Assembly (NCBI GenBank): GCA_021234155.1
Contig: JAJEKV010000049.1
Location: forward strand, 2,509,487 to 2,573,486
Direction of reading: 5' to 3'
Source: Isoetes taiwanensis
Lineage: Eukaryota; Streptophyta; Lycopodiopsida; Isoetales; Isoetaceae
DNA length: 64,000 bases
Below the pieces are notes generated by a model. The model made no database searches. It saw only the letters and a program-made list of their open reading frames with translations, and was not told the origin of the DNA. Position 1 is the stretch's first letter. Every line of letters starts with the position of its first letter. Both the position numbers and the translations under genes were made by a program. Shown here in pieces: positions 34,831 through 47,498 of the stretch.

Positions 34831-35559
34831 AATTAGCCTTCTGATTTAAAACCTTCGTAGCAAATTCCAAATTTATCAAAAACTCTGATATGTGGGATCG
34901 ATCAAAAGCTAAACACCCAATCTTCATTACAGTGTGTTACAGGGAGGAGTTAACATAATAACATCATAATAACATTTGTTTACTTAAATGGGCGCTTCAT
35001 GGGCACCCTCCCCTATTTGTTCACAAGACGTGTTTACCAACTAGTGCAATACGTCAACTCAATAACTTGAATTGGTAAGGAAATAATCTTTTGTTGTACA
35101 AACTAAAAACATAGGCCGTCGTAAAAACAATCAATGGGTATAAGACACAAACTAGAAAGCACAAAGTAGTAGGTCGACTGCCGCCGCGACAAATTTCTGT
35201 ATAGTATTATAGTATTACAAAACACTTTCAAGTAAACTATAACCCTAAAAAGGAATTAAAATTAAAAAAAGATCTCCAAAAAAAACCGGAGATCATATTA
35301 TAGCCAAAAAGACTATTCAACCCAGAAGATAAATTAACAGATTACAACTTAGCAAATTCTTCGAATAGAAAACTAATGATCTTGCTTTCCATTCAGCAAA
35401 TTCTTCGAATAGAAAACTAATGATCTTGCTTTCCATTCATCAACTTCGTGACACATGCACAGTTTTGCCTTTGCCATATTGAACCTTCCCTTAGCATCTT
35501 TGGCCTAGCAGATCAGATCCTTTAAGACGCCCGAGCAGGACCGAGCGATTTCAAGGGAT
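34831..35559. other. Non-coding spacer with 44-bp tandem duplication
   Basis: AGCAAATTCTTCGAATAGAA then AACTAATGATCTTGCTTTCC is present twice, at 35351 and 35395, with no differences over the unit, implying a recent slip. The remainder has no recognised feature. Confidence 0.7.
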
Positions 35560-38254
35560 GAGCTTTGAGAAAGAAACTACACACTCTTGCATGAGTGTTG
35601 CATCATGCCTTATGGTTTCGGCGTGATCATCTTCACTGACCCTAACCAGGCAGTTGCTGATACAAGATTAGGAGATGAATTCTTGGGTGCCACCTTAATG
35701 AAGATATGTCCTGCCATCTATGAGATGCCAAGCTTGTGTTGAAATGCCACAAATCCATGACCTGGTGAGGTGGCCCAATGCTTTAGCGTTGGTGGATAAT
35801 GTCTCAGTGTCACGGCTAGTAAGGACTGTGAAAGAGCAGGTTAATGAGGTGGAACCTTATGCCATGCAAGTTGAAGTTCTGAAGACTCTAAAAAGACCTT
35901 ATAAAATGGTGAATCGCACACCACGAAAGTCGGCCAAGAATAGTAAAGCTGAAAGAAAGATGGCGGCGGCTGCCATTTTAGAGTTCAAATCTTCAATTTG
36001 TTGCATGCGAAGATGTTGTGCTAACTTCTCCACAGGTGAGATCACGTGCATGCAGACATTTTTTTGGAATATGAGTGCTGTAGACAGGATCAACTTTGCT
36101 TACAACATGTTGGACCTTTGCTCTGAAAATGGGCAGGTCCAAAAGCTCATGCTCAACAACAAGCAAATGTGCTTGAAGGCATGGCACAAAGCCTATGGTA
36201 TACCTATGTCCACTTTTTACAAGTGGCGTAAGCTTTTCCTAGCTGGACACAGAATTGCAGAACGTGGTAATACGGGTTCAAAGAAACCAAGGTCACACAT
36301 TCTAGCTTGAAATATTGTGTTATCCATGTACATAGACGAGAATGCAAAAACGATGCCCCACAGGTCAAAAATAACAAGTGACAGTGTGAGGGAGAATGTG
36401 AAGAGGCTCTCGTCCGTTCTGACCAAAAGAGACATTCTCCATGAGGTGACAGGCAAGCACATTTCTGCATCTTCATTCCTATCTGGATGGAAGGAACACC
36501 ACTCAGAGGTGGCTATAGCGAAGAGGATTGCATTCTCAAAGTGCAACAGTCGTATTGTAATAAAAGAGAAAATGGCTAAAACAAGAGATCCGAGGGAGAG
36601 AAGAGAATTGCAGATGGAAAGGAAGGCACACATGACAGCCCAGATATCTTGTAGGATCCTTTGCTGGTCGTGGAGGGCTTTATCACATCGTGATCCAGAG
36701 CATGCACTGACAATCATTCATGATAAAATGGATCAGAACAAAACCATGGTACCTAGACTAGAGAAGTTGGCAAAATCAGTATGGAGGGGAGAATGCTTGA
36801 AAGTCAGTGTTACAGGTCACGACCATGGCATAGGCGCCCTGGGCCATTTTTCCCTCGATCTATGGAAGGATGATTCTAATTTCCACATGGGATCTTTGAA
36901 CCACACACTTAAATCCCTTGAGGATGCTTTGGAAAACAATTGGGGCTATTTAAGAGATGCAGATCATTCTGATTGTGCATGGGGGGGCAACAATCCTTAA
37001 CTCAGATGCATTGAGGACTAAAGAAAAGAATAGCAATGGACAAGTGTTCTTAGCTCCACCAAAAGCTCCAGCCCACCCTAAACAGCCCCCAAGGAGACTC
37101 TATCTGCAACTAGACAATTGCTCTGGTCAGGACAAAAATAGATATCTTTTCTCTTACCTTTTTTATCTTGTATAGTTAGGGGTTTTTGATCAGGTCCAAC
37201 TTGGCTGCATGATGGTTGGCCACACCCATGATGGCATCGATGCACTATTTGGAAATTACTTAACTTTGCTGCACACGTCGGATGCACTCACTATTCCTGA
37301 ACTTATGCAGCTATTTCGAGAATGTGGCATCAAGGCACCGGCACCTTACCTGGTAATCGAAGTTCCTGATTAGAAGTCATTCGTGAAAGGTTACATTCCG
37401 GACAAGAAGGATCGCTTGATTGGTTACTTGGAGCCCATGCTTTTCAAGTTTTCCATGAGAGATGGTTGGCCGCTCATGTATTACAAGATGAGGCCAGGGC
37501 ATCGGGAATGGTTGCCTGAGAATGGAATAAGAATGTGGAAGACAGATGCTAATGGTAAGTCAACAATACCAATTGGAGTACCAAAGACTGCGAAGCCGTA
37601 TGCAACACTAATGGATATAGGTGCTTTGAGATCGTCCATTGCGAAGTACATGATGCACTGGGCAAATATCTCTCGTGCTAGAATGAACTCATGGTCCACT
37701 GCCTATATGAACGAGGTTATTGACTATTGGTCAAATTTGATGCATGCACTTGGGGATATTCCATCCAGGGTAGAGGAAATCAAAGACTTCTGGCCTCTAA
37801 CTAGACAGGCCATGCTAGATGAGCCTGATTCCATAATGGACGGCGAGTACATACCACCACCCCACTACGTCGGGCCTGCAAAGGATAAACCCCAAAACCC
37901 AGTTGAAATCTTCGACCCAGACCAGGATGTGAAGAAAGGTATGCTTTTGCTCATCAAACCAGCGGGCTCATGTCCTAGTGGATGGCCTTTGCTAAAGAGG
38001 ACCCTGTGCAAGACCCCACTCTGCCCCATTACGAAGAAGTGTTTGTATCTTGGTGGGAGCCTGTAGCAAGGAAAGGTGCATCTTATGCTCAAACAATATA
38101 GAGATTGATGGCCTTGCTATCAATATCTCAAAACCATAGATTATGGTTGGTCAGTTAAGGACATGCCGCAAATGGTTGTGACACCCACAATTGTAGCGGT
38201 TCAACTACATGAATTATTGACCAAAGAGGTAGCAGATGAGGGGAAAGATACTTA
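35560..38254 (+). mobile_element. Putative transposase relic, DUF7869-like family, copy A
   Basis: Plus-strand frames encode, in order: RCQACVEMPQ, a CxxC pair; CCMRRCCANF; a helix-turn-helix-like stretch WHKAYGIPMSTFYKWRKL; a C-x-x motif region AKRIAFSKCNSRIV; TIIHDKMDQNKTMVP; FSLDLWKDDSNFHMGSLN; LQLDNCSGQDKNRYLFSYLF; GHTHDGIDALFGNY; and a long C-terminal region from GYIPDKKDRLIGYLEPMLFK to VADEGKDT. The Asp in HDKMDQ, the Asp in LQLDN and the acidic residues after GHTH are placed like an RNase H-fold catalytic triad. I recall plant proteins of this pattern annotated as DUF7869, which an HMM search would need to confirm. A diverged copy lies at 42466-45583. The frame is interrupted about four times and the copy is inactive. 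No terminal repeats were found. Confidence 0.65.
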
Positions 38255-40560
38255 AGTATCAAAACCAATAGAGATTATGCTTTCCAGGTACAATAAATTA
38301 GTTATTTTTCATTATGCTCTGCATTCTTCATAATCGCACAAGAGGGATAGGTCATTCTTATTGAATCAAATGAAGCCATAGTTGGAGGGCTTGAGAGAAT
38401 CAAATCATGTTGTAGACTATGTTCGAGACATCCTATTACCAATTGATTGGATGATATTTCTGATTCAGTAATTGAATTGTTGATAAAGAGAATGGTTTGA
38501 AATATTCTTGTATGTACACTGGTAATCAAATTGCATAAGGTGACCTTTATTTACAACTTTTGTGATATTACAGCTTTTGTGATATCCTGATAATTGTTTG
38601 AACTTTAAGTCTGAGATTTTATTTTAGTTTTTGGGTTACTAACGAGTTGCAAGGACACTTGATTATTTGCATGCTGACCCTAAAATTGCAATCCAATCAC
38701 AAGCACATTATTTAAGATACAAAACACACAATGAGATGGGAATCTTATTTGCAAAACAGAGTATCACTACAGAAATATCAAATAGAATTGAAGAACCATA
38801 GATCTGGACTAAAGAAATTACTTGAAGTTCTGTACATATATTATATATTAAATAAAAACTATCAGATGGATGTCTTACAAAAAAGCAAGCTCGAAGCTGT
38901 CAGATAAATAAGTATACAAAATATTAAAGACAAAATACAAGCTAGTAAACTACAATATAGTAGCAACAAGGAAAAGTAGTCAAGCAGGCGACATTCTCAG
39001 CTCCACCATCAGTTCACCTCCATTAGCAATTATTTTCAACTCCAGAAGATGCTATTGATTGAGATAAGCTCGATCAAGCCTCAGAATGACCTTGTCGGAG
39101 CAGAATGCTCCACCATCTTGAAGATAACCCACGTCAAAGAAGAAAACCAAGCAACCAGAGTTATAGTCTGCCCCAGGTCGTTGAACTAGATTCGATTGGG
39201 CTTGGCTCAACAATTTGCTTCATTCTCACCATCTTAGAAGAATGGGACAGAGGTAAGGAAGAACAGAGTTTAAGGAAAAGGAAGCATGCAGAGGAAAAGA
39301 AGGCATGCAAAGAATGTGCCATCTCGGAAGGAGAGATCCCCATTGATTAAAAAAAGTGTCATTGGGTTGTCATGCCGATTTTATCATTTGAAAAGTGTCA
39401 ACATAGCTAGAACATGTTAGAGTAGTTAGATTGCCAATTATTAGAATAGTTAGACCATAACATGTATAGAATAATGCCAATAATTAGAATAATTAGAACA
39501 TGTATAGAACAATGCCATATACCGAGTTAAAAAAGGAAACCTTATGTAGAATTATACTTGGACTCGGGAAAACCATTTGAAGCCACAAATAATTTTGGTA
39601 CACCTGGCATTCACACATGTAGCATTTGGCAAACAAGTAACATGCTTGGCATTTGGAACACATACACGTTAAAACAGATCAACGTTTAATTTGCTAGGTC
39701 TACAGTATCAATAGGTATGTGCGCGAGTGCATTATTCACTTTGGTTATAAATATAGAGGTAACCATGAAAGGGCTATACTGATATCTCTTTGTTGCTCAG
39801 TCTTGGACCTTGTCTTTTCACCTACCTTGCCTAATCATTTTTTCATGGATCATTTTCTTCTAAATTTCGTAGTCCATTCCCCATTTTTCCTACTTTCCTA
39901 ATGTCCTACTTGTCTAATTCCATGGTTCATGCACTTGACTTATGATGCTATGACTAGGGTAGACATTTGGCTATGACATAGCCCTGAAAATGACTTTGCT
40001 AGGGCTATAGCATTCACACACATGGCATTTGGCAAACAAGTAACACGCCACTTGGCATTTGAACAACTACGACTGAGACCAATAGGCCAATGGGGTCCAA
40101 TTAAAAGAGCACAGCAAACATATTACTGCTAGGACAACCCCTTCCCCCCTCCCGCAAGGGTTTTCGAGTTGCCAGTAATAAAAATGCTGATAAATTATAC
40201 AAGGAAATATCATGATACATTATGATGCTTGCTAAGATATTATCCAAGGACATAGCTAAATTATTATATATAGATAAGTCCCTTGATATTTAGGGACTGT
40301 AGCTTGTAAAATGTGTAGAAACTGTATGAGGCCAATGGTTGTTAGGTGAGTGCGAAGTTGCTCTAATCTAAATACTTCATGTGTTGAACATGAGATAGTA
40401 TATCGTATCAGTAAATATAGCTTTCTACTGCAAGGTCCTAGGGATGCGTGCAACATGGTTCGACATTGTTAATGCAGATGTTGTTTCACAATGTTAACTT
40501 TTAGAAATCAAATTGAACTTCAAGAGAGAGAGACAATCTACACCATAGAAGTCATGTCCT
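38255..40560. other. Non-coding, no gene recognised
   Basis: A/T-rich spacer. The phrase AGAATAGTTAGAACATGTATAGA and its variants recur near 39420-39510, and CATTCACACA.GTAGCATTTGGCAAACAAGTAACA recurs in part near 39608 and 40013, so short local duplications exist. Nothing is coding. Confidence 0.4.
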
Positions 40561-42018
40561 CAATATTCCATAAAGATTCCTCTAGATCCTTCAATGTTCC
40601 CAAAAATCCCCCTAGACTCCCTAAGATTCTACAAGGATTTCCATAAATTCTATACAAATTCTCCTCGATTATTTAAGATTCCCTTAAGATTCTATGAATA
40701 TTCCTATAGATTCTTTAAAATTCCATAAAGCTAGTTTAGATGCCCTAAGATTCCATAAAGATCCCCTTATACCCCTTGCCTCCCATTAAGATTCCCATAG
40801 ACAAAAATAGTGATAAACGGCAGAGGATAAAGGGCAGAAACACGTACAAATGGCACATAAATGTCATATGTATGCATTGATTTGTGCCATTTATACCTAT
40901 TTTTGTAGTAGTGATCCTCAAGGTTCTCTTAGATTTCTTCAAGATTCTCTGAGTTTCTATCAAGGTTTCCTTAGATTCCTCAAAGTCCCTTGAAGATTCC
41001 TCAAAATTCTCTAATATTCTATAGAGATTTCCTTTGATTCACCAATTTTCTATGAGGATTCTATTAGATTCTTCAAGATTACCTTAAGATTCTCAAAGAT
41101 CACCCTAGAATTTTCTAAGATTCCACAAAAATTTTGATATAGATTCCCTAGATTCTCTAAGATTCCCAAAAATTACTCAAGATAGCCCTAGATTCCGGAG
41201 GTTTCTTGAGATTCCGTCAAGGTTCTGTGAAGGATTCCCCTAGATCACTTGGATTTCCTTAGATTGACTAAGATTCTACAAAGACTCCCATAGATTCCCA
41301 TAGATCTACAAAGATTTCCATAAATTCTCCAATATTCTATGGGATTCACATGAATTTTCCTAAGATTCCTCTAGATCCCCTTAGATTCTCTAAGGTTCCA
41401 TAAGGGTTCCTGTACCATGAAGGACAATAAGAAATTGACCCTCTAAAACACACCCAGCATGAAAGATTTCCCTAGATCCAGAATTCCCTTAGATTCCCTA
41501 AGATTACTCAAAGATTTCCCTAGATTTCTCAATATTCTACGAGGATTCATAAGAATTTCTCGAATCCCCTAGATCCCCTTATGATTCTCCTATACCCCTT
41601 TAGATTCCTTAAGGTTCCATAAGGGTTCCCCAAGATTCTCATTAGATTTCCCTAGATTTCCAAAGATTATTGCAAGGTTCCTCTAGATTCTCCAGGATTC
41701 TGTATCGGTTCTCTTAAATTCCCTTAGATTGTATGGAGATTCCTCTAGATTCTCCAAGATTCCATCAAGATTCTTCTAGATTCTTAAAGATTCCATCAAG
41801 ATTTTCTTAGATCTTGTGAAGATTCCCTAGATTTTCAAAAATTCTATTGAGATTACCATAGATTTCATAAGGTTCTCCAGAGATTCTTCTAGATTCTCAA
41901 AGATTACCCCAAGATTCCTCTAGATTCTCCAAGATTTTATGTAGATTCCTACAGATTTTAGATTCTATGAAGATTCCCCTAGATTCTCCAAGATTTCATT
42001 AAGATTCCCCTAGATTTG
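40561..42018. repeat. 1.45-kb degenerate array of AGATTC-type units
   Basis: The whole stretch is built from variants of AGATTCCCCTAGATTC, TCCAAGATTC and TCTAGATTCTC, with a core of about 12-13 bp and a doubled period of about 25 bp. Almost every line carries three to five copies of GATTC. Strong degeneracy implies an old satellite-like expansion. It carries no coding frame. A 106-bp hairpin insert interrupts it at 40801-40906. Confidence 0.9.
40801..40906. mobile_element. 106-bp MITE-like hairpin inserted in the AGATTC array
   Basis: It begins ACAAAAATAG and ends with the exact reverse complement CTATTTTTGT. Inside, AAATGGCACATAAATG (40848) pairs with CATTGATTTGTGCCATTT (40875). It is foreign to the surrounding array. 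Confidence 0.6.
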
Positions 42019-42219
42019 CAAACTTTATGAATTTCATCCAGCATATTTGGGCATCCAAGGAAATGATTATGCAGAGGCCTATACCCAGATGGTCATGCCA
42101 GACCTAGAGGGAATACTACAACTCCCCATGTTACAACAATAGACTGTTAATTTAACTAATGTGCTATGATGGCCAGTGACAGATGTTTTGGGAGAAGGTA
42201 GTCACATATGCCTTTATGA

Positions 42220-42390
42220 GCTTCGACCTTTCTTCGCAATCAGTGGTTTGATGACAAATGTAGGGAGCTTAAATGCAGGCTGCGACAGGTCACTGACCCC
42301 GTCTTGTGGCCAATTGCAATTAGGCATTACCATACTATCTTGAAAGGAAAGAAAGCCAGATATATTGCGGAACACTGGCAACAATAAATG
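42220..42390 (+). mobile_element. LINE fragment (linker between endonuclease and RT)
   Basis: The frame reads FLRNQWFDDKCRELKCRLRQ then RHYHTILKGKKARYIAEHWQ. The F-D-x-x-C-x-x-L-K and KKARYI-type phrases are typical of the segment just before the reverse transcriptase of non-LTR elements. The RT itself does not follow here. A matching RT piece on the same strand occurs at 54565-55320, beyond the palindrome-rich block. Confidence 0.55.
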
Positions 42391-42465
42391 TTCTATCTTC
42401 TAGATGTCACCTTAGAAAATTTCAGAGAAGGATATTGAACAAGCCTATGCTACCTCAGAAGAATA

Positions 42466-45400
42466 TCACGATGCTTCAGCAACGGGCACTGGAATCTCGA
42501 CAGTGTTGGAGAGCTTCTTCCTGTTCGATGGAGCCCAAGCAAAGTCGATTGTCTCCAATTCAATGCGATCACTAGCAGTGGTTGGCCTCCATCTTTTCTT
42601 CCAACAGTTAACATAATTGGCTAGGTACACCTGGTTCCTTACGGGGACAGGCTCCCACCAAGTGACCTTCTCCTTTTTATCATCCATTTGGGGCTCTTCC
42701 GTGGCGTACCCTACCCATGTGGGACACAACACGTCATTAGGACGTGCCATAATGAACATACCCTTCTTCACATCCTTGAATGGATTGAATTCTGGTATGG
42801 GTTTATCCTTCAATGGTCCCACGTATGGAGGAGCGATGCTTGCAATTGGCTCCGCTACTGCAACCATTTCTGGAAGCTGAGCTCGTTCTTGCCTGGTGCA
42901 TGGCCAAAAGTCCTCGTAAGTGCCTTCCGGGCACGAAATCTTCCTTAGCTCCTGTAAAAGACCCATCCAATACTCAAATGTAGCCGTGAATTGTGCGCAA
43001 TAGTTGGCTGTTTCCGGGGTGCCCTGCTTGATTATGGAGATTGCAACCCAATGAATATGCTTGTGGATGCTGTTTCGCAACTGGCCAAGGTCTTTTACTG
43101 TTGCCTTTGGTTTAAGCAGCTTGGGTGTTCCAGTCGGCATCATGGGCTTCCCGTCTTCCCCTTCCTTCCACATTTTTATACCACCTGTAGGCAGCCAATC
43201 CAAGAAGCACGGACGGGTTTTGTAATACATGACAGGCCACTCACCATTCATTGCAAATTTGAATGTCAGAGGGGTGGTGTGGCCAGTCAATCTATCATCG
43301 CCGTCGGGTATGTACCCTTCTATAAACCCCTTCCAATCTGGCACTTATCAACAATGTATACTACAGGTGCGTTCAGATTGCATGTGTGGAACTCATATAA
43401 TAATTCGGGCATGGTCAGCACTTCGGCCTTCTTTAGAGTGGAGGAGAAGTTGTCAAACAAAGCATCAATGTCTTCGTGTGTATATTTAGACATCATGAAA
43501 CCCAACTCTATCTCCTCGAACACACCAAGATATACTAGGTATGAAAGGTACGAGAATACATACCTGTTTTTGTTTTGATCTGAAGCATTGTCCAGTTGCA
43601 GCATTAGTGTTCGGGGGAGGGGCTTGAAAGAAGGTCTTTCTGGTCTAGGCAAGCTCGCAGGGATGTTGCTATTGGTGAGTGCCAATTTCGATTTGAGCGC
43701 TGCATTGTTACGCAAGGAAGTCACCCAAGCCGAGTTGATGTTTCCGGCATTGTAAGATGGCCTCCTGGATACTCATGAACCATCTCGAGCCTTCTCAAGA
43801 TGCTATTCAAAGAACCCACATGGAAGTTCGAGTCTTCTGGCCATAGATCCAAAGCAAAGTTTCCATAGCTTCCCCTCCCATGGCCATGAGTGAGAGCACC
43901 CATCAATGATGTTTTGAGTTTATCCAGTCTCCAAAGTGACTTCACCGATTGCTGCAATTTTGGAATTACTGTCTTTGCCTGGTCCATCTTATCATGAATA
44001 ATACAAACATAGTCTTTGGGATACCTATGGAATATAATCTCCATGACCAATACTGGGTACGACAGGAGGCTTGCTCCAATCTGTGTGCTCTTCTCTGGTC
44101 ATGCAATATCCTCCTTTCTGCCTCATCCTTTGTCTTCAACAGCTTCGTACGAATGACCTCGCATGTATCACATTTAGAGAACAGAATTTTTTTTGCGATA
44201 CTGACATCCCTAAAGCTCCTTTTCCAAGTTCTATGAAACCCCGCTGGCGAGACTTTCTTGCCTGTCAGTGCCATAACTTCTACATTCACCTCATCTAGGA
44301 TGCTTGTTTTCGTAAACATTGCAGGCAACTTCCTAATGTTTTCCCGGATGCCATCTTCATTCCTTTGACTACGGTGAGGCAAGGATTCGCAATTCTCCCT
44401 TACGAACATGGAGAAAACAGCCTCGGATGCTAAGGTGGATGCATGAGTCTTCAAACTACCACAGTTGCCGTGCTCTGCTTTGCGAGCACCCTCGATGTAT
44501 TGTGCTTTCCATTTCAGATATCCTGACTTTGAGATTCCCAGCCCAAGGTACCAGGCTCTCTCACAGACTAGCCTGCTATGCAACACCAGACGTTCCACTC
44601 GATGGCCTTTCATGTTGTTCCCAAGCATGTCATAAAGAAATGTCACCCTGTCGCTAGACTTCATTGCATAGAATTCCTTGCGCATGTTTATGACCTGATT
44701 ATATAAGAGCTTTGCACAAAACTTGTGTTTGCAACACAACGTCGTTCGATATTTCAAAATAGCCTCCCTAGAGCTAAGGCGTTCAATCTCAGGAACCACC
44801 TACGCTGACGGGAACCACCTACGTTGTCTCAGGAACCACCTACGCTAACGGGAGTGGAAAGTGTACTTGCGCCTCTCGAAGTTTGGATGCTTCTCAATAA
44901 CAGAGCTACCTTGACTTGACAAAGTATTTGCTTGCTCGGTTGGCTTTGCAGTCAAGATCTCAGACACCTTTACACCATCCACTGTAACATATTCATTACT
45001 CCACCTTACGAGCATACCTGCTTTTGGTACCTGTAAACAAGCCTGACAACGTAAATTCACTTCAGCAGAAATCTGGTAACCCTCAACAGACACTCCAATG
45101 CATTTCAACCCTAAGAACTGGTCGCATACTGCATCATCTAGGCCTGTAAAGGATATAATCCCTTTCCCGCAGGAATGGAGTCGCAAGAGTGCCATATTTC
45201 ACAGTCTTCTCTAGTAAAGTGTATCTGGTATGGGGGATAGGTTCCATAGTAGATTCCACTCTCTGTTTTTTGGAGGTGGACGAGACATCTTCTATATTGG
45301 ATTCACGAACGTCTTCCTCTCTCCAAAGAATGAAGGACCCTTTGGCCCCTCCTATAGTTTCTTCATCCTGAGTAAGCCATGGGAGGGCGTGATGCTCCTC

Positions 45401-45583
45401 AAAAACCTCTTGAACATCAACACTGACAGCTCCAGCGGGGATGGTTCTGAAATGGCACTGGTTAGAGTCTCCAGCGAATCCTTTGGCAATGGGACGACCA
45501 TCCTTGAAGATGTACACTTCCTGCACAACAGATTGAATCAGAACATGGGGCCAGGCTAGTGAGAACAGAACATAATGCAACAC
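42466..45583 (-). mobile_element. Putative transposase relic, DUF7869-like family, copy B
   Basis: Reading leftward. The first frame (45583-45134) contains VEVFEEHHALPW-like text and GGAKGSFILWREEDV, resembling the DUF8039-type domain found in plant transposon ORFs. The next (45195-44845) has LRCQACLQVPKAGMLVRWSN, matching copy A. Then 44799-43966 carries CCKHKFCAKLLYN, an HTH-like CERAWYLGLGISKSGYLKW and AKKILFSKCDTCEV. 44050-43721 has IIHDKMDQAKTVIPKLQ and NFALDLWPEDSNFHVGSLN. 43724-43320 has LMLQLDNASDQNKNRYVFSY and THEDIDALF. 43344-42466 is the C-terminal region, ending PVPVAEAS. Domain order equals copy A at moderate identity, so the two are old paralogues. A handful of breaks leave it inactive. 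Its 5' end abuts the first palindrome cluster (45608), and it points away from the ParB/methyltransferase-like gene. Confidence 0.65.
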
Positions 45584-45607
45584 AATCAGCCGTGATTCGG
45601 GACCTCA

Positions 45608-46043
45608 TATCGGGCGGATGCCCAATTTGACCCATGATGCACTCAGCACGGAAGGCCATATTGGACGGACATCCAATTACAGGCCCGAGCCAGTTTGGCA
45701 TATCCAATCGGTTCTGAAATTGGGCGGGCGCCCAATTTGGTTCCGAAGCATCGCTTAGGAGGCCACTGGGAAACTGATATTGGACGGCCGCCCATCCTAA
45801 CTCCCATCCTAACAGCAGGCAATCCAAATTGGGTGCCTACCGAATTTGTTTTACATTTCTTGCACTTCCGAATTGGATGCTGTGCACGTCGCACACCGGC
45901 CAAAGTAAATTGGGCGCCCACCCAATTTGTCTTCCATTTCCTGCAGGTGGGAACACATGAGCGCCTTTATTGGGCGGTCGCCCGAATTGCATGTTGTGCA
46001 CGTCGCTCTGCAGGCTAGCAAGATTTGGCGGCCGCCCACATTT
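45608..46043. repeat. Palindrome cluster 1 (8 sites) upstream of transposase copy B
   Basis: Sites of the 22-bp palindrome (half-site AAATTGGGCG, two bases, then CGCCCAATTT) or close variants start at about 45608, 45658, 45717 (perfect), 45778, 45829, 45907, 45968 and 46022. Spacing is 50-80 bp. Flanks differ from copy to copy, so this is not a simple tandem repeat. Most mismatches are C-to-T or G-to-A at the CG steps. Confidence 0.9.
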
Positions 46044-46296
46044 GGGCCAGGTGTTTCTGGAGGGGTCCTCAAAATGGGCTGGTTTTGAAGATTGTAAGAA
46101 CTTGACTCTCCAGAGTGGGCGGGACATCTATTTGTATCAGCACTTGGACTGAGTCCCGAAGCTGCAATCTTAAAAGCATTGAATTGGCAGGCCAAGCAGA
46201 GGCAGATTCTTTAAGGCTACACCATTGAGGAAGAGGGAGCTCAATCAAGTCACCAAGATAAAGTATTGTGTCTATTAGCTAGTAAGCATGGAAGCA

Positions 46297-46366
46297 CAAA
46301 ACTTGAAATCCAGGTGCTGACATCAGTAAAAAACATCTTCCAAAAAATGTTTTACCAGTTGAGCTA
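46297..46366 (-). mobile_element. Possible tRNA-derived SINE head
   Basis: On the minus strand TAGCTCAACTGGTAAAAC (46366-46349) is close to a tRNA A box (TAGCTCAGTTGGTAGAGC). About 50 bases later CACCTGGATTTCAAGTTTTG stands where a B box is expected, but it is degenerate. The end of the element is not visible. Confidence 0.35.
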
Positions 46367-46519
46367 AAATGAATTCGAACTCAAGAAACTGCCAAAATCA
46401 CAGATCTACCTTATTTAAGAAAAATTACATTGGGAGTGACTGGCGCCGTGTAAGTTCTTCGATCAACTATATTAAAGTAGGCGCTCAAGATTGATGGATT
46501 CAAATGCAGAAAGCAATAG

Positions 46520-46604
46520 ACATAAATGGGGGGAATTCGAGATCCGAATTTGAATTACTCAGCAATTTCAAACTCAGAATTCAAATTCTCCCCCCATTTA
46601 TGTG
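46520..46604. repeat. Inverted repeat with ACATAAATGGGGGG ends
   Basis: ACATAAATGGGGGGAATTCG (46520) pairs with AATTCTCCCCCCATTTATGT (46585-46603). The inner part pairs imperfectly. A separate perfect 10-bp inverted repeat, ACACGTGCGC/GCGCACGTGT, follows at 46643 and 46669. Confidence 0.8.
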
Positions 46605-47498
46605 TATTTAATAAAGGCCAAAGTTTATTAATGTTATTTGGAACACGTGCGCGATGTCATTATATCTAGCGCACGTGTGTATATTCAAATTTTTTTGAAT
46701 TTCAAATTTGAATTGTGGACCCTTGGTCCATCAGCCCCCCTTCTTTACTTTCAAATAAGGGTTGCCATGTGGCGCCCCACATCTTCATGGACGCAGGATT
46801 GCCATGTGGCATCCCGGATTCTGTTCAAGCACGGCGGCTGCCCATTATTTATGGACTACAACGGTTCATTATAACCGGAATTTGACACTTGTCCTCGGCC
46901 AGTGCAACCTCGGTGCATGCCTTACTGATAAGTATTGTTTTTTCTGGATAGCCGCATTTTCAATAGTCCAAAGCTCCGCTTCCAAAACAGGCGCTTTGTT
47001 GTCACCATATCTTACGACAAGGCGCCTATCCACATCAAGGTGAAATGTCCTGCTCTGCATTGCTGATGGAAAGTCGCCCCACCAAAGGAGACAAAGGTAA
47101 TGCTTGCATCACTACCGGGTTACTGTGACTGTTTATAAATTTTTTAATATTGCTTCCCAAAACAACATGGCATCTATTCTATTTTCTATATTCCCCCATT
47201 TGCTTTAAAAGAAGCCTGCACCTCTTGATTCTGAGTCTGTCTTGAAGTTACTGCAATAATCAACTGTTTTACCTTATAATACCTCTCTATTCTATCCTAT
47301 AACTATCCCCCAGTTCCTCTAAAAGAAGCTTGCACCTAATTCTTGTACTGTCCTGAAGTTGCTGCAATAATCTACTGCCTCTCCTTGAGCTACCTCTCTC
47401 ACAAGTACCTTCTGTTGTCGTACTGAAACTTGATCAAATTGGGAGCCTACATGTTTTGACCCCATGTCCCTTACCATTTCGCAGCAGTTCACACTCGC

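Larger units (their letters stand above)
46044..47498. other. Central intergenic region of the palindrome block
   Basis: No gene recognised. It contains the SINE-like sequence (46297-46366), the inverted repeats at 46520-46604 and 46643-46678, a doubled GCCATGTGGC phrase (46753 and 46801) and one half-palindrome near 47433. If the two divergent genes belong to one element, their promoters lie in 45.6-48.1 kb. Confidence 0.4.

Noticed and set aside
45643-46195. Many overlapping open frames with repeated peptides such as LGGRPI, GARPI and IGRPP
   Set aside because: They are the palindrome read through in different frames. A palindrome containing GGGCGNNCGCCC gives the same peptides on both strands.
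46297-46380. A tRNA gene
   Set aside because: An A-box-like sequence exists, but there is no foldable acceptor stem and the B box is degenerate. A SINE head is the more that can be said.
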